Below, in pieces: positions 33,471 to 40,334 of a DNA stretch of 46,119 nt. The notes under the pieces were generated by a model. That model did no database searches. It saw nothing but the letters and a program-made list of their open reading frames with translations, and had not been told where the DNA came from. The first letter of the stretch is position 1; every line of letters begins with the position of its first letter. Made by a program: the position numbers and the translations under genes. Origin of the DNA: an uncultured Synergistaceae bacterium (GTDB taxonomy: Bacteria; Synergistota; Synergistia; Synergistales; Dethiosulfovibrionaceae); contig CABTYW010000007.1 in assembly GCA_902489135.1 (NCBI GenBank), positions 1 through 46,119 on the forward strand. Direction: 5' to 3'.

Positions 33471-34334
33471 TCAAAACAGAACAGACCAGGCACACCCCAG
33501 GCTGAGCATCTGAAGCGCGCACAGCACGGCAAGCACCTCAGGCGGCGTAAGCCCTTTGGCGAGAAGCCTGTGATGAATGTGCTTGCGGTCAGGGTAAAAG
33601 GGTGATTTTCCGTCGGCCAGGCGCCGAATAATCGCCGAAAGGGTGTCCATAACGGGAACGCCGCCCACAAAGAGCAACGCCGCGGCCGTTTTGAACAGGC
33701 CGATTTTCATGGGGATCAGCTGGAGCAAAGCGAGACAGGCCGTAAGATACCCCAGAAGATACACTCCGCCGTCGCCGAGAAAAGTTTTCGCCGACGGAAA
33801 ATTCCAGAAGAACACGCCGAGAATCATGGCGAGCACGGGCAAAACGGAATTCACCATCCCGGCGAGGGCCAGAAATCCGAGGCTCAAGAACGCCATGGAG
33901 AGGGCCAATCCGTTCATGCCGTCGATAAAATTATAGGCGTTGGTCATGCCGGCAACCCAGAACAGATACAAAAACATAAACGGGACGCTCTGGTGCCCCA
34001 GCACAAGCAGAGCAAGACTCGCCGCCAAAAAATGGACGCACAGACGCCCGTAGGGCGACAGCGAGAGCATGTCGTCGATGTAACCCGCAAAGAAAACAAG
34101 CGTCGCACCGGTCACGATGACGCGCAGTTCAAAGGTGACCTCGGCGAACAGCAGCGCCCAGAGCATCAGTCCGCTCCACAGCACAATGCCCGCTCCTCTG
34201 GGGACCGGACCTTTGTGGATTTTGCGTTGATCGGGGTAATCGACCATGCCGTACCGCCGCGACAACAGAATGGCAAGGGGAGTGATCCCCGCGCCCCAGA
34301 CGAGAAAGATAAGACCGATCCAAAGAGACCGCAT
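33471..34334 (-). CDS. WecA/TagO-like undecaprenyl-phosphate sugar-1-phosphate transferase
   Basis: A 287-residue membrane enzyme with about eight or nine hydrophobic segments. Motifs of the MraY/WecA superfamily are present in order: DYPDQRKIHKGPVPRGAG, the catalytic DD in GYIDDM (Asp87/Asp88), NAYNFIDGMNGLA, FLGDGG and the WecA-type HIHHRL. The last separates it from MraY. It would load GlcNAc-1-phosphate (or a similar sugar) on undecaprenyl phosphate to start a surface polysaccharide or O-antigen. It is shorter than the usual 320-360 residues. It starts two bases after the rpiB-upp fusion and precedes murA. Confidence 0.87.
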   Translation of the reverse strand: MRSLWIGLIFLVWGAGITPLAILLSRRYGMVDYPDQRKIHKGPVPRGAGIVLWSGLMLWALLFAEVTFELRVIVTGATLVFFAGYIDDMLSLSPYGRLCVHFLAASLALLVLGHQSVPFMFLYLFWVAGMTNAYNFIDGMNGLALSMAFLSLGFLALAGMVNSVLPVLAMILGVFFWNFPSAKTFLGDGGVYLLGYLTACLALLQLIPMKIGLFKTAAALLFVGGVPVMDTLSAIIRRLADGKSPFYPDRKHIHHRLLAKGLTPPEVLAVLCALQMLSLGCAWSVLF

Positions 34335-34336
34335 GC

Positions 34337-35437
34337 CTATTTCGTGCCGAAAATACGGTCTCCTGCATCTCCCAGTCCGGGAACAATATAGCCGTGCTCG
34401 TTGAGATGACTGTCAAGAGAGGCGATAAAGATGTTCACGTCGGGGTGAGCCTTCTGAACGACCTCGACGCCTTCCGGAGCGGCGATCAAACACACCAGAG
34501 AGATCTTTCGTCCGCCGCGTTTTTTGATCATGGAGATGGCCGCAGAGGAAGATCCGCCTGTGGCCAGCATGGGGTCGAGAAGGAAAATGTCGCGCTCGCC
34601 GATGTCTCCGGGCAGTTTACAGTAATATTCCACGGGTTCCAGCGTTTCAGGATTGCGGTAAAGGCCGATGTGCCCGACTTTGGCATTGGGAATGAGGTTG
34701 AGAACGCCCTCCATCATGCCCAGCCCGGCGCGCAGAATAGGGACAATGGCCAATTTTTTGCCGGCCAGAGCATAGGCCTTGGTTGGCGTGATGGGCGTCT
34801 CCACGTCGATCATCTTCAGCGGCAGGTCTCTGGTGATCTCATAGACCATAAGCGAGGCGATTTCCGCCACCGTCTCCCTGAAGGTTTTGACGGGGGTGTT
34901 TTTGTCGCGGATAATGCTGAGTTTGTGCTGCACCAGAGGGTGATCGAAAATCACCACCTGGCCGACGCTGCTGTTGAGGAAGGCGCGGCTGGTACTGCGC
35001 TCATAGGCACAGATTTTCTGCGTGCGGCGCACATGACGCCCGCCGTCGAATTCCGTGGACAACCAGGTATCAACGATTTCCATGGCCGTCGGCTCGTCAA
35101 TGGTGCGGGCACCGAGAGTCAGAACGTTGGAATTGTTGTGATGGCGGCTCAAGGCCGCGATCTCTTTATTCCAACAGTCGGCGGCATAGACGCCGGGAAC
35201 TTTGTTGGCGGCAATTTCCATGCCGATGCCCGTTCCGCATACCAAAATTCCCCGCTCGGCATCGCCGTGAGCCACGGTCCGTCCCACCTGAAGGGCGATG
35301 TCGGGATAATCACAGGAAATCTCCGCCGTATCCGTGCCGAAATCCTGAACTTCAAAATCACTCATTCCCTTGAGATGGGCGATGATTTTCTGTTTCAATT
35401 CGTACCCCGCATGATCAGAGCCTATGATAATTTTCAC
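34337..35437 (-). CDS. rpiB-upp: Fused ribose-5-phosphate isomerase B and uracil phosphoribosyltransferase
   Basis: One 366-residue reading frame holds two enzymes. Residues 1 to about 148 are RpiB, with SDHAGYELK, the active-site Cys67 in LVCGTGIGMEIAANK and RHHNNSN. Residues about 155-366 are UPRT: DHPLVQHKLSIIRDK, ETPI, PRPP loop LLDPMLATGGSSS (287-299) and uracil-binding PGLGDAGDR (353-361). RpiB interconverts ribulose 5-phosphate and ribose 5-phosphate; UPRT makes UMP from uracil and PRPP. In many Firmicutes rpiB and upp lie near each other, so a fusion of neighbours is plausible. The start is a GTG with GAGGAGG upstream. Both active sites look intact. Confidence 0.9.
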   Translation of the reverse strand: MKIIIGSDHAGYELKQKIIAHLKGMSDFEVQDFGTDTAEISCDYPDIALQVGRTVAHGDAERGILVCGTGIGMEIAANKVPGVYAADCWNKEIAALSRHHNNSNVLTLGARTIDEPTAMEIVDTWLSTEFDGGRHVRRTQKICAYERSTSRAFLNSSVGQVVIFDHPLVQHKLSIIRDKNTPVKTFRETVAEIASLMVYEITRDLPLKMIDVETPITPTKAYALAGKKLAIVPILRAGLGMMEGVLNLIPNAKVGHIGLYRNPETLEPVEYYCKLPGDIGERDIFLLDPMLATGGSSSAAISMIKKRGGRKISLVCLIAAPEGVEVVQKAHPDVNIFIASLDSHLNEHGYIVPGLGDAGDRIFGTK

Positions 35438-35517
35438 CGTAGATTTTCCTCCTCAGAAAAAGCATCGGATGTGAAGTCGCACAAACTCCAGAGACCTTAC
35501 TATTTTGCCACATATCC

Positions 35518-35560
35518 AAAAAAAAAGCGAGGCATCCGCATCACGCGAATACCTCGCTTT
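35518..35560. terminator. Strong terminator after the decarboxylase operon
   Basis: GCGAGG (35527-35532) and CCTCGC (35552-35557) bound a 15-bp stem that is complete on the minus-strand RNA if two G-U pairs are allowed. About nine Ts follow on the minus strand, and six on the plus strand, so it can act both ways. It begins 12 bases after the biotin-carrier stop codon and separates this operon from rpiB-upp. Confidence 0.92.
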
Positions 35561-35571
35561 TTTCAATCAAT

Positions 35572-35964
35572 TTATCCGAGGACGACGAGCACGTCGCCGC
35601 TGTTGACCGCAGCTCCTTCGCTGACGCGAATTTCCAGAACCTTGCCGTCGCGGCCGGCGGGAATTTCATTTTCCATCTTCATGGCCTCGAGGATCAGCAG
35701 ATTGTCGCTGGCTTTCACCGTGTCGCCCACCTTGGCAATGAGGCGAAGCACCTTGCCGGGCATGGGAGCGGTAATTTCAGTGCTGCCCGCGGGAGCCGCA
35801 GCAGGAGCGGGAGCCGCAGCAGGTGCGGGGGCCGCAGCGGGTGCCGCCACAGGAGCGGGTGCCGCCACAGGAGCGGGTGCCGCAGGCGCAGGCGCGGCGG
35901 CGCTCATGGGTTCGACGTTGACATCGTAAGCCTTGCCATTGACGGTAATTCTATACATCGACAT
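35572..35964 (-). CDS. Biotin carrier subunit of a decarboxylase (gamma type)
   Basis: A 130-residue biotin carrier. It has a short N-terminal strand region (MYRITVNGKAYDV), a flexible Ala/Pro linker (about 22-60) and a biotinyl domain with the LEAMKMENE motif, Lys96 being biotinylated. In Na+-translocating decarboxylases it carries CO2 from the carboxyltransferase to the membrane subunit. It is the last gene of the operon, 63 bases after the OadG-like gene. ATG at 35964 has GAGGAGG about ten bases upstream; ATG at 35958 is an alternative. The linker is encoded by 18-base tandem repeats. Confidence 0.93.
   Translation of the reverse strand: MSMYRITVNGKAYDVNVEPMSAAAPAPAAPAPVAAPAPVAAPAAAPAPAAAPAPAAAPAGSTEITAPMPGKVLRLIAKVGDTVKASDNLLILEAMKMENEIPAGRDGKVLEIRVSEGAAVNSGDVLVVLG
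35791..35880 (-). repeat. Five 18-base tandem repeats encoding the Ala/Pro linker
   Basis: Units start at 35791, 35809, 35827, 35845 and 35863. The last two are identical and the first three differ at a few bases. Each adds six residues (Ala/Pro/Val) to the linker, so the array length could vary between strains without breaking the frame. Confidence 0.85.
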
Positions 35965-36027
35965 AGCAGAAAATCCTCCTCGAAAATTTAAGCTTCGTCC
36001 TCTGCGCCTTGCGCAGCGGAAAACGTC

Positions 36028-36435
36028 CTAGTTCCAGCCGTCCGTCAGAGACGACTGAAGCGCTTCAACGCGAGCGCAGGCAATCCACCCGTCGGTCCCG
36101 GCGCCGATGAGATGCGTCCCGGCGGGAACCACGGATCTGACGGACATGGGAAATCCCGTTTCAGCCGCAATGGCCGCCGCGATCACGGCCGCCAGTTCGT
36201 CGTCTTCGACCTTCGAGGCCTGCGAAGCGGCGGATGCGGAAGCGCCGGCCGCCGGCGTGAGCGCGCCGTAAGAGTTTTTCTTCAGTTTGCTCACGTAGCG
36301 CATGGCAAAAATCACAAGCGTCAGTCCGGCGAGGACAAGAAAAACGATGGTGAATGCAATTAAGGAAAGAGCCGTGGCACCGCCCATCCCTTCAAAGGAC
36401 GCTGCGAGTGTGTTTGCAGTTTCGGCAGCAGTCAT
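36028..36435 (-). CDS. OadG-family small membrane subunit of sodium-pump decarboxylase
   Basis: A 135-residue protein with one N-terminal membrane helix (about 20-46), a basic cytoplasmic stretch (YVSKLKKN), an Ala/Ser-rich linker and an acidic patch EDDELAAVIAAAIAAE, the typical gamma/delta subunit pattern. This subunit ties the soluble carboxyltransferase to the membrane pump. The C-terminal 50 residues form a conserved tail seen in methylmalonyl-CoA decarboxylase delta subunits. It lies 17 bases after the alpha subunit gene. Confidence 0.85.
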   Translation of the reverse strand: MTAAETANTLAASFEGMGGATALSLIAFTIVFLVLAGLTLVIFAMRYVSKLKKNSYGALTPAAGASASAASQASKVEDDELAAVIAAAIAAETGFPMSVRSVVPAGTHLIGAGTDGWIACARVEALQSSLTDGWN

Positions 36436-36452
36436 TGAAATCCCTCCTCAAA

Positions 36453-38012
36453 CTAATTGGGCATAACGCCGTGTTTTTTGCGAGGCAGAGCCTGACGTTT
36501 GCTGCGATTGGCTTTCAGCGCCAAAATGACCTCGAAGCGGGTCTCTTCGGGAAGGATCACCTTGTCGACATAGCCGCGGCTTGCAGCCTGGTAAGGCGTC
36601 GCGAAGGCATCTTCGTACTGACTGATCAGTTCGGCGCGTTCCGCGGCGGGGTCGGCGGCGGCGGCAATTTCCTTGCGGAAGATAATGTTGGCCGCACCGG
36701 CGGCGCCCATGACGGCAATCTGAGCCTGCGGCCAGGCAAGCACGGAATCGGCGCCCAGCGCCTTGCAGCACATGCCGATGTATGAACCGCCGTAGGCCTT
36801 GCGGAGCACCACGCTGACCAGCGGCACCGTGGCCTCGCTGTACGCGTAAAGCATTTTCGCGCCGTGGCGAATGATGCCGCCCCATTCCTGAGACTTTCCG
36901 GGCAGATAGCCGGGAACGTCCACAAAGGTGACGATGGGAAGGTTGAAGGCGTCGCAATGGCGGATAAAGCGACTGGCCTTATCGGAGCAGTCGATGTCGA
37001 GACAGCCGGCCATGATGCTCGCCTGATTGGCGACGATGCCTACGGGCATGCCGTCGAAACTGGCGTAGCCGATGACGATGTTTTTGGCCCACATGGCCTG
37101 GACTTCAACGAATTTGCCGTCGTCCACCACGGCCTTGATGACGTCGTGAACGTCGTAACCTTTGTTGGAATCCGTGGGAACAATGGTGCGCAGGCTCATC
37201 TCGGCGCGGTTGACGGGGTCGTTGGTGGCAATGCGGGGAGCATCGGTCATGTTGTTGCTGGGGAGGTAGCTCAGAACGTCACGAACCTGGCGGAAGCACT
37301 GTTCTTCCGTCTCGGCAAAGAAATGGGCATTGCCCGAGCGGGTATTGTGCGTTCTGGCGCCGCCGAGCTCTTCGCTGGAGATTTCTTCGCCCGTTACGGT
37401 CTTAATGACCGCGGGGCCAGTGATGTGCATGATACTGATCTTGTCAACCATAAAGATGTAGTCCGTCAGTGCGGGGCTGTATACGGCGCCGCCCGCGGTG
37501 GGGCCGACGATGACGGACATCTGAGGAATCACGCCGCTGGAGATGGTATTGCGATAGAAAATTCCGGCATAACCGTCAAGAGCGTCAACGGCTTCCTGAA
37601 TGCGGGCTCCGCCGCTGTCGTTGATACCCACCATGGGGCAGCCGTTGCGAAGCGCAAGATCCATGACCTTGCAGATCTTTGCGGCGTGCATCTGTCCCAG
37701 TGAGCCGCCGAGTACGGTGAAATCCTGGCTGAAGACATAGACGACGCGACCGCCCACGGTACCGTAGCCCGTCACGACGCCGTCGCCGAGGTATTTCTTC
37801 TCCTCCATGCCGAAGTTTGTGCAGCGATGCTCCACAAATTCGTCAAGTTCCACAAAGGACCCCTCGTCAAGAAGAAGGTTAATCCTCTCGCGAGCCGTCA
37901 GCCTGCCCTTCGCCTTGTGTTTGGCAACGGCTTTTTCACCGCCGCCCGCCGCGGCCAGGACACGTTTTTCGAGAAGCGTATTGCAAAGCTCATCGATGGT
38001 TTTAACCGCCAT
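36453..38012 (-). CDS. mmdA: Acyl-CoA decarboxylase carboxyltransferase (alpha) subunit, methylmalonyl-CoA type
   Basis: A 519-residue carboxyltransferase with two crotonase-like halves. Marks are GKGRLTARERINLLLDEGSF-like AKGRLTARERINLLLD near the start, GGSLGQMHAAKICKVMDLA, NDSGGARIQEAVDAL, and in the second half IVANQASIMAGCLDIDCSDKA and VDVPGYLPGKSQEWGGIIRHGAK. It moves CO2 from methylmalonyl-CoA to biotin; propionyl-CoA carboxylase beta is the close relative. The decarboxylase reading follows from the OadG-like and carrier genes behind it. Glutaconyl- or malonyl-CoA as substrate cannot be excluded. AAGGAGG lies eight bases before the ATG, after a 235-base gap with a folded leader. Confidence 0.88.
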   Translation of the reverse strand: MAVKTIDELCNTLLEKRVLAAAGGGEKAVAKHKAKGRLTARERINLLLDEGSFVELDEFVEHRCTNFGMEEKKYLGDGVVTGYGTVGGRVVYVFSQDFTVLGGSLGQMHAAKICKVMDLALRNGCPMVGINDSGGARIQEAVDALDGYAGIFYRNTISSGVIPQMSVIVGPTAGGAVYSPALTDYIFMVDKISIMHITGPAVIKTVTGEEISSEELGGARTHNTRSGNAHFFAETEEQCFRQVRDVLSYLPSNNMTDAPRIATNDPVNRAEMSLRTIVPTDSNKGYDVHDVIKAVVDDGKFVEVQAMWAKNIVIGYASFDGMPVGIVANQASIMAGCLDIDCSDKASRFIRHCDAFNLPIVTFVDVPGYLPGKSQEWGGIIRHGAKMLYAYSEATVPLVSVVLRKAYGGSYIGMCCKALGADSVLAWPQAQIAVMGAAGAANIIFRKEIAAAADPAAERAELISQYEDAFATPYQAASRGYVDKVILPEETRFEVILALKANRSKRQALPRKKHGVMPN

Positions 38013-38063
38013 ACTGCTACCTCCTTAATAAAATAATTCCGTTTTGAAAACAACCCGATAAAA

Positions 38064-38153
38064 GCGCTCTCTGACTCCTTCAGCCCGCTGACGCGGCACC
38101 TTCCTCATCGCCGGCCCCGGGCTTTTCGCTCCCCCATGGAGCGGAGAGTCGCG
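38064..38153 (-). promoter_or_regulatory. Structured leader RNA before the decarboxylase operon
   Basis: On the minus strand the segment can form a three-way junction. P1 is GACTC (38150-38146) with GAGTC (38077-38073), extendable by CGC/GCG across a bulge. P2 is a hairpin GCTCC/GGAGC (38142-38138 with 38132-38128). P3 is AGCCC/GGGCT (38123-38119 with 38086-38082) around a GC-rich loop. Short purine linkers GAAA and GAAG join the arms. It ends about 50 bases before the mmdA ribosome site. A riboswitch or other cis-regulator is inference; I could not match it to a known class. Confidence 0.45.
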
Positions 38154-38247
38154 GGATATCAAAGTTAATAATAACAGAGAATAAACAAAAATGCTCTTAT
38201 TTTCTCATGAATTCATATAAAAAGCCGAAAAAAGGCCACACCGTTTT

Positions 38248-38478
38248 TTAAATATAACGAAAGCCCAGCACGGCGCCGATAAAAAAGACTCCTCCGCCGA
38301 TCATGACCACCCAGAGCAGGGTTCGCAGATAAATCAGCATAGCGGGACTGCCGGGATATTTCCCCGTTTGAATTCCTCGGATCAACCTGACAAGCACCAC
38401 GGTCACGGCGAAAAGAACCATGCCCAGCAGCGCCTGGACGTTGAGCGCCGGAATGCCCAGTATAAACTCGGACTTCAA
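38248..38478 (-). CDS. Small membrane protein, two predicted helices, unidentified
   Basis: I do not recognise this 76-residue protein. It has two hydrophobic segments, about 14-32 (LNVQALLGMVLFAVTVVLV) and about 53-72 (LLWVVMIGGGVFFIGAVLG), joined by a basic loop RLIRGIQTGKYPGSPA. The start is best taken as TTG at 38478, because GAGGTGATC, a nine-base match to the anti-Shine-Dalgarno, lies just upstream; a GTG at 38487 sits on that site. A strong promoter precedes it, and it is followed by the decarboxylase operon on the same strand. It may be linked to the sodium pump, but nothing in the sequence proves this. Confidence 0.7.
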   Translation of the reverse strand: MKSEFILGIPALNVQALLGMVLFAVTVVLVRLIRGIQTGKYPGSPAMLIYLRTLLWVVMIGGGVFFIGAVLGFRYI

Positions 38479-38519
38479 AAAGATCACCTCTGCACTGACG
38501 CCAAGCCGATAATGTCACC

Positions 38520-38548
38520 ATACTAAAATAAAACGTTAATATTTTCAA
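38520..38548 (-). promoter_or_regulatory. Sigma-70 promoter before the small membrane protein gene
   Basis: TTGAAA (38548-38543) and TAGTAT (38525-38520) on the minus strand are 17 bases apart. It follows directly after the terminator at 38566-38588 and could drive both the small gene and the decarboxylase genes. Confidence 0.7.
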
Positions 38549-38556
38549 GCTCTTTT

Positions 38557-38588
38557 ACAAAAAAACAGGCGGAAGAAAATTCCGCCTG
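38557..38588 (-). terminator. Terminator of the lon-to-dehydrogenase operon
   Basis: CAGGCGGAA (38566-38574) and TTCCGCCTG (38580-38588) make a perfect 9-bp stem with a five-base loop. A run of Ts follows on the minus strand. It begins nine bases after the stop codon of the dehydrogenase gene. Confidence 0.93.
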
Positions 38589-38596
38589 CGCCGTTG

Positions 38597-39553
38597 CTAT
38601 TTTTTCCCGTGGATCTGCCGCAGAATTTCAATGGCCACCTGAAGCGCACGTTTTCCGTCGGAAATGCCCACCAAGGGCTGACGTCCCTCTCTGATGCAGG
38701 TGACGAAATGGAGCAATTCCTGTTTCAGCGGTTCCACCTTTGGAAGAAGGGGATGCTCAATGACTTCTATGGTGCCCCCCGTCGGCGAAGTTTGTGCGGG
38801 ATGATGGACCGTCACGTCCTGCGTCTCGAAATTTACGGAGTAGTAACGGCTGTCCAAAGTGACATCCATTTGGCGAAGACGGCGCTCCGCCACGCGGCTC
38901 GCCATGATGTCGGCGATGGCGCCCGACTGGAATTGGATCTGTGCCACGGCCAGATCTTCGTGATCCGTTTTGACTTTCCGCCCCATGGCCCGTATGGACT
39001 GAATTTCCGATTTGACGAGGGACAAAATGATGTCGATGTCATGAATCATCAGATCAAGGACAACGCCCACGTCGCCGATGCGCGGCGAAAAAGGGCCTTG
39101 ACGGCGAGACTGAATCAACAGCGGTTCGCTCTCCATCTGTCGGGACAGATAGCGAACGGCGCTGTTGAAGCGTTCCACGTGTCCCACCTGCAGGACAATG
39201 TTCTTGCCTTCGGCAGCCTCCAACAGCTTCGAAGCCTGATCCACCGTCGTGGTGACCGGCTTTTCGACAATTAAATGAATTCCCGCCTCGGCCAGGCGAC
39301 AGGCCACGGCAAAATGCTGTGTCGTCGGTACGACGACGCTGATGGCTTCGGGCCGGCGTTCGCCGATGAAACGCTCCAGGTCATCGTAAACAGGCACTTC
39401 GTACTGCCGGCCGATTTCACGGGCGGTGTCGAGATTGCTGTCCACGACGCCCACAAGTTTTACGCCCATCAGTTCTTTATAGATGCGGGCGTGCACTCGC
39501 CCAAGATGTCCTACTCCAACTACTCCGACTCTAAGATCCTCCACAGCACTCAC
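38597..39553 (-). CDS. Gfo/Idh/MocA-family NAD(P)-dependent dehydrogenase
   Basis: A 318-residue oxidoreductase. The Rossmann site is VGVVGVGHLGRVHARIY (from residue 9), followed by the family's EKP motif (97-99 in LIVEKPV) and a DLMIHDIDII stretch with the catalytic-region His. Substrates in this family are sugars, inositols or UDP-sugars. Members related to UDP-GlcNAc 3-dehydrogenase (GnnA) occur near lipid A genes in Gram-negatives; that is one possibility here, but no partner aminotransferase or lpx gene is in the window. The start is GTG at 39553 or GTG at 39544, the latter with a better GGGGTG site. Last gene of its operon. Confidence 0.82.
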   Translation of the reverse strand: MSAVEDLRVGVVGVGHLGRVHARIYKELMGVKLVGVVDSNLDTAREIGRQYEVPVYDDLERFIGERRPEAISVVVPTTQHFAVACRLAEAGIHLIVEKPVTTTVDQASKLLEAAEGKNIVLQVGHVERFNSAVRYLSRQMESEPLLIQSRRQGPFSPRIGDVGVVLDLMIHDIDIILSLVKSEIQSIRAMGRKVKTDHEDLAVAQIQFQSGAIADIMASRVAERRLRQMDVTLDSRYYSVNFETQDVTVHHPAQTSPTGGTIEVIEHPLLPKVEPLKQELLHFVTCIREGRQPLVGISDGKRALQVAIEILRQIHGKK

Positions 39554-39557
39554 CCCA

Positions 39558-40334
39558 TCAAAAGTACGCTGTTTTTCTCTTTATTATCACGTCGTCGAGC
39601 TCATTTTTCGTTTTTACGGTCAGCAGCATTCGCCGGTCTGTTCCTTCTTTGCGACGAGCCCAGCGCCGGTGCGAATAAAAAAGTTCTTCATTCTCGAAGG
39701 TGCACTGCGATTCCAGGTAAACGTGTCCATGGGGCACGCCGAGATCGAGGAGTTGTCCGGCAATCTGCCGCTTCAAATCAAACAGGACAAGATCCCCCCT
39801 CGCCGCACAGACTTCCGGCACAAAGCGCCAAAGGGCTTCCGAGGTCGCAGGGTCGTCGCGCCGGCGGCTGTAACACTTTCCGCAAATGCAGGGGCCTACC
39901 CAGGCATAAAGTCCCGCAGGATCGGGAGTTCCGCAGAGGCTGCGGGCAAGCTTCATGCCGGCAGCGGCAATATTGTCCAGCGTTCCCCGAAAGCCCGAAT
40001 GAAGCGCCAAAAGCCAGGGGGCTTCCGAAAGCGAAAGGATGACCACCGGCGCGCAATCGGCAAAGCGAAGGCCGCACGTCACGTCGCCAGGACGAATGAA
40101 CAGACCGTCGGCTTCGTCTTTCTGCGGATAGCGCGCAGCCTGCGCGGCCGCCAGCACTCGCGTTCCGTGAACCTGAGAGAGAAGCACCAAGGGAGCTTCC
40201 GACGCGCTGCGCGTAATTTCACCGTCGGCGCTGACGCCCTCCAGTGTCAAGCGCAGTTGAAAGGGCGAACCGTCAGGCTGCGGGTAATCATAAAATCCGC
40301 CCTGCGAAACTGCGGTAAAGGCTTTAAAACACAT
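39558..40334 (-). CDS. pgeF: YfiH/LACC1-family purine nucleoside phosphorylase (peptidoglycan editing factor PgeF)
   Basis: A 258-residue protein with the family's metal site: His56 in LLSQVHGTRV, Cys94 in CGLRFADCAPVVI and His112 in ALHSGFRGT. VGPCICGKCY and FYSHRR near the C-terminus are also typical. Long annotated as laccase-like, family members act as adenosine/purine nucleoside phosphorylases, and the E. coli one limits wrong amino acids in peptidoglycan. It overlaps the end of folC by 11 bases. Confidence 0.88.
   Translation of the reverse strand: MCFKAFTAVSQGGFYDYPQPDGSPFQLRLTLEGVSADGEITRSASEAPLVLLSQVHGTRVLAAAQAARYPQKDEADGLFIRPGDVTCGLRFADCAPVVILSLSEAPWLLALHSGFRGTLDNIAAAGMKLARSLCGTPDPAGLYAWVGPCICGKCYSRRRDDPATSEALWRFVPEVCAARGDLVLFDLKRQIAGQLLDLGVPHGHVYLESQCTFENEELFYSHRRWARRKEGTDRRMLLTVKTKNELDDVIIKRKTAYF

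Noticed and set aside
35791..35880. 18-base repeats as a possible CRISPR array
   Set aside because: Repeats are directly adjacent without unique spacers and lie inside the reading frame of the biotin carrier.
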